In this document: positions 1 to 5,752 of the stretch, piece after piece
Layout: each line of letters begins with the position of its first letter
Numbering within the stretch: the stretch's first letter is position 1
From: Nitrospirota bacterium
GTDB lineage: Bacteria > Nitrospirota > Nitrospiria > Nitrospirales > UBA8639
DNA: 10,515 nt
Assembly: GCA_029881175.1 (NCBI GenBank)
Contig: JAOUNC010000059.1
Span: forward strand, 1-10,515
Direction: 5' to 3'
Notes under the pieces: model-generated
Seen by the model: only the letters and a program-made list of their open reading frames with translations
Told to the model about the DNA's origin: nothing
The model's database searches: none
Made by a program: the position numbers and the translations under genes

Positions 1-767
1 GGGCCGACTCCACTGCCCGTACATGCCCCCCCCGAACAGGAGCTCGACGAGGTCACATAAGGATAGGTCCCAAAGTCAACGTCCAGATGTGTCCCTTGTG
101 CTCCTTCAAATAACACGCGTTGCCCTTTCGCAAACGCCCGATCAAGCACAAGGGGCACATCCGCAATATGGGATCGAAGGCGTTCTCCATACGCTTGGTA
201 TTCTTCAAATATCGGTTGCACCGTAAACCCTTTGACGTTGTAGATGTTCCGTAAAAACGCATTGATCTCTACTAAATTTTCCTGAATTTTCTGCTTTAAC
301 ACCTCAGGTGTGAGCAGGTCTCCCATACGAATGCCCACACGAGCCATTTTGTCGACATAAGCAGGACCAATACCACGCCCTGTCGTACCAATCCGACGAG
401 CGCCTTTGGCTTGCTCAGCCGCCTTATCAATGGCTTTATGATACGGCATGATGACATGAGCGCGTTGACAAATGAGAAAGCGCTTTCCCACCGCAATCCC
501 GCTTTTCTTTAACCCATCTAATTCCCCAATTAATCCGCCTGGATCAATGGCCACCCCATTGCCCAACATACACAGCTTCCCTCGGTAGAGAATTCCGGAC
601 GGAATCAGGTGAAATATAAAGGTGCCCTTGTCGGTAATCACAGTATGGCCAGCATTCGAGCCACCTTGGTACCGGACAATGGCATCTGCATCCTTGGCAA
701 GCAAATCGACAATCTTGCCTTTCCCTTCATCACCCCACTGAGAACCAACTACCACAAGCGCCGCCAT
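1..767 (-). CDS. purA: Adenylosuccinate synthetase, N-terminal 255 residues (3' end beyond window)
   Basis: PurA joins IMP and aspartate at the cost of GTP to give adenylosuccinate, the first committed step from IMP to AMP, in the cytoplasm. The translation shows the family hallmarks at their usual positions: the phosphate loop GDEGKGK at residues 12-18 with catalytic Asp13, catalytic His41 in NAGHT, the IMP-contacting IGTTGRGIGP at 126-135, Gln224 in FEGAQGT and Thr239 in YPYVTSS. The family is about 430 residues, so roughly 60% is present and the GTP-binding end lies off the left edge. The ATG at 765-767 follows a strong Shine-Dalgarno, GGAGGAG. The gene has its own promoter and a long leader with an attenuator-like hairpin, and it diverges from tRNA-Ala. 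The reading frame passes intact through a G8 tract at 26-33. Identification is secure. Confidence 0.97.
   Translation of the reverse strand, partial: MAALVVVGSQWGDEGKGKIVDLLAKDADAIVRYQGGSNAGHTVITDKGTFIFHLIPSGILYRGKLCMLGNGVAIDPGGLIGELDGLKKSGIAVGKRFLICQRAHVIMPYHKAIDKAAEQAKGARRIGTTGRGIGPAYVDKMARVGIRMGDLLTPEVLKQKIQENLVEINAFLRNIYNVKGFTVQPIFEEYQAYGERLRSHIADVPLVLDRAFAKGQRVLFEGAQGTHLDVDFGTYPYVTSSSSCSGGACTGSGVG
26..33 (-). repeat. G8 homopolymer inside purA
   Basis: On the coding strand eight consecutive G residues span a Ser-Gly-Gly-Ala stretch (TCG GGG GGG GCA). The frame on both sides matches PurA, so the tract length given here is the in-frame one. Such tracts are prone to replication slippage and to sequencing or assembly error. 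Confidence 0.8.
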
Positions 768-803
768 GGTCTCCTCCACTCAATCAAATAAACTAAACCG
801 GAC

Positions 804-836
804 AAAAAAAAGCTCTGACAACAACTGGGCCAGAGC
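804..836 (-). terminator. Hairpin plus T8 in the purA leader (attenuator-like)
   Basis: Reading the minus strand, GCTCTG (836-831) pairs with CAGAGC (817-812) across a 13-nt loop, and eight T residues follow directly (811-804). This is the form of a short intrinsic terminator. It lies between the predicted purA start site (about 840) and the purA start codon (767), and no gene upstream on this strand needs ending. It could therefore be a leader attenuator or a 5' stabilising stem. The stem is only 6 bp, so its strength is uncertain. Confidence 0.5.
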
Positions 837-847
837 GCTACGAGTGC

Positions 848-876
848 ATCGTAGGTCCCACATCACAAATTGTCAA
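848..876 (-). promoter_or_regulatory. Predicted sigma70-type promoter of purA
   Basis: On the minus strand a perfect TTGACA (876-871) is followed, after exactly 17 bases, by TACGAT (853-848), a 4 of 6 match to TATAAT. Transcription would start at about 841-840, giving a purA leader of roughly 73 nt that begins almost at the leader hairpin. The call rests on consensus match and spacing only. Confidence 0.6.
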
Positions 877-882
877 CGAACA

Positions 883-909
883 AATGCCTAGGGGTAAAAT
901 TCAGGCATT
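883..909. repeat. 7-bp inverted repeat upstream of the purA promoter
   Basis: AATGCCT at 883-889 and AGGCATT at 903-909 form a perfect inverted repeat with a 13-base spacer. The half-sites are 20 bp apart start to start, about two helical turns, and the near arm ends 6 bp from the purA -35 element. No T tract follows on either strand, so it does not look like a terminator. A dimeric regulator site is possible, but I do not recognise it as a known PurR box. Confidence 0.4.
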
Positions 910-1108
910 CCGGATGGACAATTAACAAAGAAACTCAGCTTCACAACAATTTGTCATTCGAGACCAAAAACTCCTAACCCCACGAGAAGGAAAAGGCATT
1001 ACCGCAGGATCACCAAGCAGCTAAATCGTCTGATCCTGGCTGAGAGGACATGAGTCCAAAAATATTGAGCGCACGGTAACAAAATTTTCCATCTCGCTAC
1101 AGACTTTC

Positions 1109-1137
1109 TTGACCGCACCACAAGCCCGTGATAGCAT
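1109..1137 (+). promoter_or_regulatory. Predicted promoter of tRNA-Ala
   Basis: TTGACC (1109-1114), a 5 of 6 match, is separated by 17 bases from TAGCAT (1132-1137), a 4 of 6 match. The predicted start at about 1144 lies only a few bases before the tRNA 5' end at 1151. That position is what supports the call. Confidence 0.55.
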
Positions 1138-1150
1138 ATTTTTTCGGTGT

Positions 1151-1226
1151 GGGGCTGTAGCGCAGTTGGGAGCGCGCGTGAATGGCATTCACGAGGTCGC
1201 CGGTTCAATCCCGGCCAGCTCCACCA
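1151..1226 (+). tRNA. tRNA-Ala (anticodon GGC)
   Basis: A full 76-nt cloverleaf folds: a 7-bp acceptor stem (GGGGCTG with CAGCTCC), a D stem of GCGC with GCGC, an anticodon stem CGTGA with TCACG, and a T stem GCCGG with CCGGC around TTCAATC. The anticodon GGC at 1184-1186 reads GCC (and GCU by wobble), giving alanine. The G3-U70 wobble pair, the main identity element for alanyl-tRNA synthetase, is present and agrees with the anticodon. CCA is encoded (1224-1226). No T-rich terminator follows, so the transcript may continue into the ABC-F gene 100 bases downstream. Confidence 0.97.
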
Positions 1227-1287
1227 ACCTTCCTTATGATTTCCATCTTCTCTGGCATTCATCCCTGACAGGAGAGAGTCAGTGTAA

Positions 1288-1303
1288 TCGGCCAAAAAGC
1301 CGA
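1288..1303 (+). other. Small hairpin between tRNA-Ala and the ABC-F gene
   Basis: TCGGC and GCCGA pair perfectly over a 6-base loop of CAAAAA. No T tract follows, so it is unlikely to terminate transcription. It sits about 20 bases before the ABC-F start codon and could affect tRNA 3' processing or ABC-F translation. The rest of the 1227-1325 spacer shows nothing else I can name, apart from a TAATAT at 1305-1310 that lacks a matching -35. Confidence 0.3.
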
Positions 1304-1325
1304 GTAATATAACCGTGGTGTCACG

Positions 1326-3167
1326 ATGTTACATATTGAACGCCTGACAAAAACATTCCCGACCAAGCCCCTATTTCTAGAGGCCTCGGCTCACTTGAAA
1401 CCCGGGACTCGTGTGGGATTGGTGGGACCCAATGGTTCCGGGAAAACCTCGATCATGCGAATGATTTTGAACGACGATGATATCGAGAGTGGTCGAATTC
1501 GCCAACGTCCGCATCTCCGCATAGGCTACCTTCCACAGGAATTGGAAACCCTCCCTGGTCATACTATCTTGGATGCCACACATCGCAATGAATTCCCCGA
1601 ATACGAAGCCAAGCGTATTCTTGCCGGACTCGGCTTTCAGGAATCGGACTGGGACCGAAAAGTCCAAACTCTTTCCGGTGGCTATCGCATGCGGGTGGCC
1701 TTGGCGTACTTATTGTTATCAGCCCCAGACGTATTGATGCTGGACGAGCCCACGAACCACCTCGATAAACCAACACAACAATGGCTTGAAGGCTTTCTCC
1801 TCAATTCTCCATTTACGCTACTCATCATCAGCCACGACATTGAGTTTCTCGACAAAATGGTCACTCACATCTGGGAAGTCCGCAATCATACCCTGCAAGA
1901 ATATCGGGGAAACTATACACGCTTTCAAAAGCTCAAGGCCGAACGAGATGCACAGGAAGAAGCGGCGGCGAATCGGCAATCCAAAGAAATATCTCGGGTG
2001 CAATCCTTTGTCGATCGCTTTCGGTATCAGGCCAATAAGGCCAGCCAAGTCCAATCGCGCATCAAACAACTGGAAAAAGTCAAACGCATTGAATTACAAC
2101 GAGATTCCAAGCGTCTCAGATTCAAGTTCCCTGAACCCCCGACAAGCGGAAAACAGGTGCTCAGCCTGCAAGACATTCATAAACGATACGGCGAAAAAAT
2201 CGTATACCAAGGTTTGGACTTTTCAGTTGATCGAGGCCAACGAGTCGGCTTGGTTGGGGAAAATGGCGCGGGGAAATCCACACTCCTCAAAATGCTGACG
2301 GGCATCCTGGAATTTGAAAAAGGATCCCGTACCGTAGGCCACGGGGTGACAATCCATTATTTCGCGCAACATCAGGCCGAGATTCTAAATTCTGAACATA
2401 CGATCTTAGACTCACTTGAAGAGGCCGCCCCTCAAGCTGAGCGAAATTTTCTACGGGGCCTGGCTGGCGCGTTCCTCTTTTCTGGCAACGATCAGCTGAA
2501 GCCCATTAAAGCCCTCAGCGGAGGGGAACGGAATCGCGTCGCCTTAGCTCGCATGCTTGTCGAGCCAGCCAATACCTTGCTGTTGGATGAGCCCACGAAT
2601 CATTTAGATCCCGCTTCTGTGGATATGTTGACCGACGCCCTTATCCAATTCCCCGGCACCATTATCTTTATCTCTCATGACCCCACATTTCTCATGCGAG
2701 TCGCCACAAGAGTGGTGGAGATTGACGAAGGTAAGGCAAGAGATTACATCGGGGACTATGAATATTACCTCTGGAAACGGGCCAAGGAATTGGAAGACCA
2801 GATTCCTCCAGAAGCCAATCTCGACAATAAAAAAACGAAGAAAAAAGAAAAACCCAGACCTGAACACGCCACCAATGGGGCACCAAGTCCCTCTGTAGCT
2901 ACGGCCACTCCCTCTCGGCGAGACCTTTCAAAAACTATCGCCAGGCTAGACAAACAAGTCGCTAAAATGGAAGAAGACATCGCCACACTCGAAGAACAAA
3001 TCAAGGTACGGGATGTCGAACTGGCTAATCCGGCCACCTATCAAGACTATGCCCGATGGAATGCCCTTCATCAAGAACGCGAGCAATGGACACGCGACCT
3101 TGATCGCCTCACCCACAAATGGGGCGACCTGAGCGCCACGCTCGAATCCCAAAAAGCCCAAATCTAA
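1326..3167 (+). CDS. ABC-F family ATPase, YheS-like
   Basis: This 613-residue protein has two ABC nucleotide-binding domains in one chain and no membrane segment, the layout of ABC-F ribosome-associated ATPases. Domain 1 has Walker A GPNGSGKT (34-41), signature LSGG (116-119), Walker B with Glu141 in LDEPTNHLD, and switch His170. Domain 2 has Walker A GENGAGKST (311-319), signature LSGG (397-400), Glu422 and His451. The interdomain linker, about 195-265, contains DRFR..A.KA.Q.QSRIK and resembles YheS; in characterised ABC-F proteins this arm reaches toward the ribosomal P-site tRNA. A Lys-rich tract (502-509) and a low-complexity stretch lead to a C-terminal coiled coil (about 533-608), also as in YheS. 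All catalytic residues are present. The ATG at 1326 has only a weak upstream GGTG. The exact substrate or ribosome state is unknown; antibiotic protection is possible but unsupported. Confidence 0.92.
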   Translation: MLHIERLTKTFPTKPLFLEASAHLKPGTRVGLVGPNGSGKTSIMRMILNDDDIESGRIRQRPHLRIGYLPQELETLPGHTILDATHRNEFPEYEAKRILAGLGFQESDWDRKVQTLSGGYRMRVALAYLLLSAPDVLMLDEPTNHLDKPTQQWLEGFLLNSPFTLLIISHDIEFLDKMVTHIWEVRNHTLQEYRGNYTRFQKLKAERDAQEEAAANRQSKEISRVQSFVDRFRYQANKASQVQSRIKQLEKVKRIELQRDSKRLRFKFPEPPTSGKQVLSLQDIHKRYGEKIVYQGLDFSVDRGQRVGLVGENGAGKSTLLKMLTGILEFEKGSRTVGHGVTIHYFAQHQAEILNSEHTILDSLEEAAPQAERNFLRGLAGAFLFSGNDQLKPIKALSGGERNRVALARMLVEPANTLLLDEPTNHLDPASVDMLTDALIQFPGTIIFISHDPTFLMRVATRVVEIDEGKARDYIGDYEYYLWKRAKELEDQIPPEANLDNKKTKKKEKPRPEHATNGAPSPSVATATPSRRDLSKTIARLDKQVAKMEEDIATLEEQIKVRDVELANPATYQDYARWNALHQEREQWTRDLDRLTHKWGDLSATLESQKAQI

Positions 3168-3316
3168 CGACATCCGGTATCGTTCACGGTTTGAGGAATA
3201 GTGGTTAAAAGAACCTTTGGAAGCCACAGCCTGTCTCGTAGCTACCCCGTGCCATCGAAGAAAACCCATCACTCTACGAATTGCCATAGAGAAAAATTTA
3301 TCGGCATCAAAGGGCA

Positions 3317-3356
3317 AACCCTCGTAAAGCCACAAGGCACGCCAAGGGTTATTTTT
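3317..3356 (+). terminator. Probable intrinsic terminator of the ABC-F gene, overlapping the pth stop
   Basis: On the plus strand AACCCT (3317-3322) pairs with AGGGTT (3345-3350). Inside, CGT pairs with ACG, and GCC pairs with GGC around an ACAA loop, with small bulges. ATTTTT follows at once (3351-3356). The hairpin and T tract extend into the last codons of the convergent pth gene, whose stop occupies 3349-3351. The same stem would form in pth mRNA but has no good T tract on that side. The remaining 3168-3316 shows nothing I can name. Confidence 0.6.
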
Positions 3357-3924
3357 GCGGTGGGGGCGCCGAATGAAATTGGTTCATCGCCATTGACGCT
3401 CCATGACAGATCACACATTCCAAGACCTCAACAGCCTTGGGGAGCATTTTATCAATCTGCGCACGTTGATCTTGGGGAAAAGGAGACAATACGTACTGAG
3501 CGGGATCCTCAAGGTCGGGAGGCCGTCCAATTCCGCCCTTCACACGACAGAAATCTTCGGTCCCGAGACACGTCAAGACGGAACGGAGACCATTATGCCC
3601 ACCTGCACCGCCACGGGTTTTAATCTTTAACGCCCCGAGAGGAAGATCCAGGTCATCATACACGAGCACAAGATCTGATGGGGTTAGATTTCTGGCTTGA
3701 AGGAGAGAACGAACAACTTCTCCAGTCTGATTCATCCACATCAAGGGCAAGGCCAGCAAAACGGCATGCCCATCAATCACTCCTTCACCGATAAGGGCTT
3801 GGCCCTGTTGGGCGAAAGAAATCCCCCAACAACGGGCCGTATATTCCAATACCATCCATCCCAGATTATGCCGCGTTTCCTTATAGGCTCCTCCGGGATT
3901 ACCAAGCCCCACAACTAGGTGCAA
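3349..3924 (-). CDS. pth: Peptidyl-tRNA hydrolase
   Basis: Pth cleaves the ester bond of peptidyl-tRNAs that drop off the ribosome and so recycles tRNA. The 191 residues match the family length. Visible motifs are GLGNPG at 6-11, catalytic His19 in RHN, Asn65 in MNQTG, Asp90 in YDDLDLP, Asn111 in GGHNGLRS, and GIGRP at 131-135. One difference is that the usual KP.T(Y/F)MN strand before Asn65 reads LPLMWMN here, with the lysine and threonine replaced. The start is TTG at 3922-3924, chosen because it gives the normal MxLxVGLGNPG beginning and no ATG is available there. It lies three bases after the rplY stop, and the only SD-like AGAAGG is inside the end of rplY, which suggests translational coupling. 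It is last in the prs-rplY-pth group. Confidence 0.95.
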   Translation of the reverse strand: MHLVVGLGNPGGAYKETRHNLGWMVLEYTARCWGISFAQQGQALIGEGVIDGHAVLLALPLMWMNQTGEVVRSLLQARNLTPSDLVLVYDDLDLPLGALKIKTRGGAGGHNGLRSVLTCLGTEDFCRVKGGIGRPPDLEDPAQYVLSPFPQDQRAQIDKMLPKAVEVLECVICHGASMAMNQFHSAPPPQK

Positions 3925-3927
3925 GGA

Positions 3928-4626
3928 TTATTTTTTACCTTCTTTTGCCTTACTCTCTGGAGCTGGAGCTGAAGCTGGAGCTGCTGCCCCTTCGACCTTG
4001 GCTTTCTCCTCGGCCGGAGCTGCCGCTGTCTCAGTTACCTCACGAGCCAGTAACGATTCCAATTTGGCCTCTGAAATCTTGGTTGTAACATGAACGACCA
4101 TCAACTCTGGATCATCCAAGATCTTGACCCCTTCAGGCGCTTCCACTTCTTTGACATGGATACCATCACCTACGCCAAGATCTGTCCCGGTGATCTCAAT
4201 ATGATCAGGAATCTGTCCTGGTAGACATTCAATGTGCAACTCGCGAAGAGGCTGATGCAAAATACCCCCTTCTTTAATTCCAATGGGCGCCGCTCCAATC
4301 ACGGCCACTGGAACCTTCACTCGAATAGGTTTCTCCATCGAAACTTCAAACAAATCAATATGAAGGATGGCCCCTGTCACGGGATCAAGCTGATGATCTT
4401 GCAACACCGCAATCCGCTCTGGTTCGCCCGTCATTTTGACAGTCAACAAACCGGCATGGCCAACCTGTGCCAAAACCATCTTCCTGGCCAGATTATGATT
4501 TAAAGCCATAAATTGAGATTTTCCACCGCCATATAACACACCTGGGATTTTCCCCTCACGCCGCAACTTCCGCGCAACACCCTTTCCTGCCAGCTCTCTC
4601 CTCTCGACCTCAAGTTCATATTTCAT
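3928..4626 (-). CDS. rplY: 50S ribosomal protein L25, long CTC/TL5 type
   Basis: L25 binds 5S rRNA in the central protuberance of the large subunit. This is the long form: an N-terminal L25 beta-barrel (about 1-92, starting MKYELEVERRELAGKG, with KIPGVLYGGG at 26-35 and the HIDLFEVS segment at 89-96) followed by the second, TL5-type C-terminal domain (about 97-185). Residues from about 198 to 232 form an Ala/Pro/Glu/Lys-rich tail that is probably disordered. The ATG at 4624-4626 follows AGAGGGA at good spacing. The 69-base gap to prs holds no clear terminator, and only a poor promoter match (TTGAGA without a good -10), so it is probably co-transcribed with prs. Pairing with pth is a common arrangement and fits a shared role in translation. 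Confidence 0.95.
   Translation of the reverse strand: MKYELEVERRELAGKGVARKLRREGKIPGVLYGGGKSQFMALNHNLARKMVLAQVGHAGLLTVKMTGEPERIAVLQDHQLDPVTGAILHIDLFEVSMEKPIRVKVPVAVIGAAPIGIKEGGILHQPLRELHIECLPGQIPDHIEITGTDLGVGDGIHVKEVEAPEGVKILDDPELMVVHVTTKISEAKLESLLAREVTETAAAPAEEKAKVEGAAAPASAPAPESKAKEGKK
3961..3984 (-). repeat. 12-bp tandem duplication in the L25 tail
   Basis: Two adjacent 12-base units, AGCTGGAGCTGA and AGCTGGAGCTGC on the plus strand, differ at one position. They encode part of the Ala/Pro-rich C-terminal tail of L25. Being in frame and in low-complexity protein, the unit number could vary between strains without harm. Confidence 0.6.
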
Positions 4627-4695
4627 AATTTTTCCCTCTTTTTGTTAACACGTGAAGTAAATATTTCTCAATCGCGACTCTTTGACGGGCGATCC

Positions 4696-5637
4696 CTACA
4701 CAAACAAGGACGTCACCGATTCCTCTCGATGAATCCTCAAAATGGCCTCACCCAATAAAGGGGCCACGGACAGGGCCTTTAACTTAGAGCAATGCTGCTC
4801 TTTTCCGTTTAATGGAATCGTATTTGTAACCACAACCTCTCGCAAGCAAGAACCCTCAATTCGCTCCAAAGCCGGACCGGACAAGACCGCATGCGTACTC
4901 CCAGCCCAGACAGAAGTTGCTCCATTATCTAAGCATGTTTGCGCCGTTTGAACAATAGTCCCAGCGGTATCAATCATATCATCAAATAACAGAGCATGCT
5001 TACCTTGAACATCCCCAATAATATTCATCACTTCCGCCTGATTCGGTGATTCACGCCGTTTATCAATAATCGCTAACGAGGAATTCAACCGCTTCGCAAA
5101 CGCGCGCGCGCGCTCCACCCCCCCTGCGTCAGGCGAAACGACGACCATATCAGACACCTGTTGCTTTTTAATATAGTCCAACAGAACAGGCATCGCATAC
5201 AGATGATCCACAGGAATATTGAAAAACCCTTGAATGGGTCCCGCATGCAAATCCATCGTCAAGATCCGATTGGCCCCAGCCACCGTCAAGAGGTCGGCAA
5301 TGAGCTTCGCACTGATCGGCACTCTTGGTTGATCCTTACGATCTTGCCGGCCATATCCATAATACGGAATCACCGCCGTAATCCGGGAAGCGGAAGACCG
5401 CTTAACCGCATCAATCAGAAGCAGCAGCTCCATAATCGAATTATTCACCGGATGGCAGCAGGACTGGATCAGAAACACATCGCCACCTCGGACATTCTCA
5501 TCTATACGAACACGAATCTCGCCATCACTAAATGTCGTCACGGTGGTTTGGCTCAATCCTTGGCCAATATATTCAGCAATTTCCTTGGCTAACGCAGGGT
5601 TAGAATTCCCTGTTAGCAATTTGAGGTCACGTGGCAT
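4696..5637 (-). CDS. prs: Ribose-phosphate pyrophosphokinase (PRPP synthetase)
   Basis: Prs transfers pyrophosphate from ATP to ribose 5-phosphate, making PRPP for purine, pyrimidine, NAD, His and Trp synthesis. With the ATG at 5635-5637 the protein is 313 residues, the normal class I length. Motifs visible: FSDGE (36-40), the ATP-binding [11 protein letters not shown] (91-101), [12 protein letters not shown] (128-139) with the metal-binding His131, VSPDAGG (167-173) with VERAR after it, and the PRPP loop DDMIDTAGT (219-227). A TTG at 5682 would add 15 residues unlike the family and lies inside a leader hairpin, so I reject it. The SD is weak (GGAAGG about 12 bases upstream). It has its own promoter after ispE and probably leads the prs-rplY-pth transcript. 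Confidence 0.96.
   Translation of the reverse strand: MPRDLKLLTGNSNPALAKEIAEYIGQGLSQTTVTTFSDGEIRVRIDENVRGGDVFLIQSCCHPVNNSIMELLLLIDAVKRSSASRITAVIPYYGYGRQDRKDQPRVPISAKLIADLLTVAGANRILTMDLHAGPIQGFFNIPVDHLYAMPVLLDYIKKQQVSDMVVVSPDAGGVERARAFAKRLNSSLAIIDKRRESPNQAEVMNIIGDVQGKHALLFDDMIDTAGTIVQTAQTCLDNGATSVWAGSTHAVLSGPALERIEGSCLREVVVTNTIPLNGKEQHCSKLKALSVAPLLGEAILRIHREESVTSLFV
5101..5124 (-). repeat. (CG)6 and G7 simple-sequence tracts inside prs
   Basis: A CG-alternating run at 5101-5113 and a C7 run (5118-5124, G7 on the coding strand) lie five bases apart in codons for the conserved Gly-Gly-Val-Glu-Arg-Ala-Arg-Ala segment. The protein frame is correct through both. They are slippage-prone, and the alternating tract has Z-DNA-forming composition. 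Confidence 0.6.
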
Positions 5638-5676
5638 GTGGTTCGCTGGCCTTCCGGAAGAGAGGTAACATGGTAT

Positions 5677-5693
5677 GCCCAAACGAACTGGGC
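5677..5693 (-). other. Hairpin in the prs leader
   Basis: GCCCA (minus strand, 5693-5689) pairs with TGGGC (5681-5677) over a 7-base loop, a few bases after the predicted prs transcription start and about 40 bases before its start codon. No T tract follows. It may protect the 5' end or take part in leader control; no known riboswitch is recognised. Confidence 0.35.
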
Positions 5694-5707
5694 AGAAAAG
5701 CAGAGCA

Positions 5708-5737
5708 AAGTTAATGGGAAAATCTGCAGCTTGTCAA
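5708..5737 (-). promoter_or_regulatory. Predicted promoter of prs (prs-rplY-pth)
   Basis: On the minus strand a perfect TTGACA (5737-5732) is followed after 18 bases by TAACTT (5713-5708), a weaker -10. Transcription would begin near 5701, leaving a leader of about 65 nt. It lies in the 115-base gap just after the ispE stop and lets prs be expressed apart from the pilus genes. Confidence 0.5.
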
Positions 5738-5752
5738 CTCAAAATCCTGGAA

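Larger units (their letters stand above)
768..1150. other. Divergent purA / tRNA-Ala intergenic control region
   Basis: These 383 bases contain no credible protein gene; the minus-strand open frame crossing 999-1295 is only the antisense of the tRNA. The region holds the purA promoter and leader hairpin, a 7-bp inverted repeat, and the tRNA promoter. It also holds two copies of an ACAAATTGT-type box in opposite orientation (865-873 and 946-954); the first overlaps the purA -35 element. I see nothing I can name in roughly 960-1100. Confidence 0.6.

Noticed and set aside
1001..1045. Short matches to 16S rRNA ends (TGATCCTGGCTGAG at 1031-1044 and ACCGCAGGATCACC at 1001-1014)
   Set aside because: They resemble the conserved 5' and 3' ends of 16S rRNA, but in the wrong order and only about 14 bases each, with no rRNA between; treated as chance.
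999..1295. Minus-strand 98-codon open frame between purA and the ABC-F gene
   Set aside because: It is antisense to the tRNA-Ala gene and its peptide is the familiar spurious translation of a tRNA complement; no ribosome site or family match is visible.
1786..2298. Plus-strand 170-codon frame inside the ABC-F gene
   Set aside because: It is an out-of-frame shadow of a well-supported ABC-F coding sequence with no recognisable motif.
3203..3217. GGTT-AAAAG-AACC followed by TTT as an ABC-F terminator
   Set aside because: The stem is only 4 bp and AT-rich with a short T run; the hairpin at 3317-3350 is much stronger.
3201..3623. Plus-strand 140-codon frame after the ABC-F gene
   Set aside because: It begins with no ribosome site, runs antisense to pth and crosses the proposed terminator.
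5638..5682. TTG start at 5682 for prs, adding 15 residues
   Set aside because: The added residues do not resemble Prs, the TTG lies in a leader hairpin, and the ATG at 5637 gives the standard length and N terminus.
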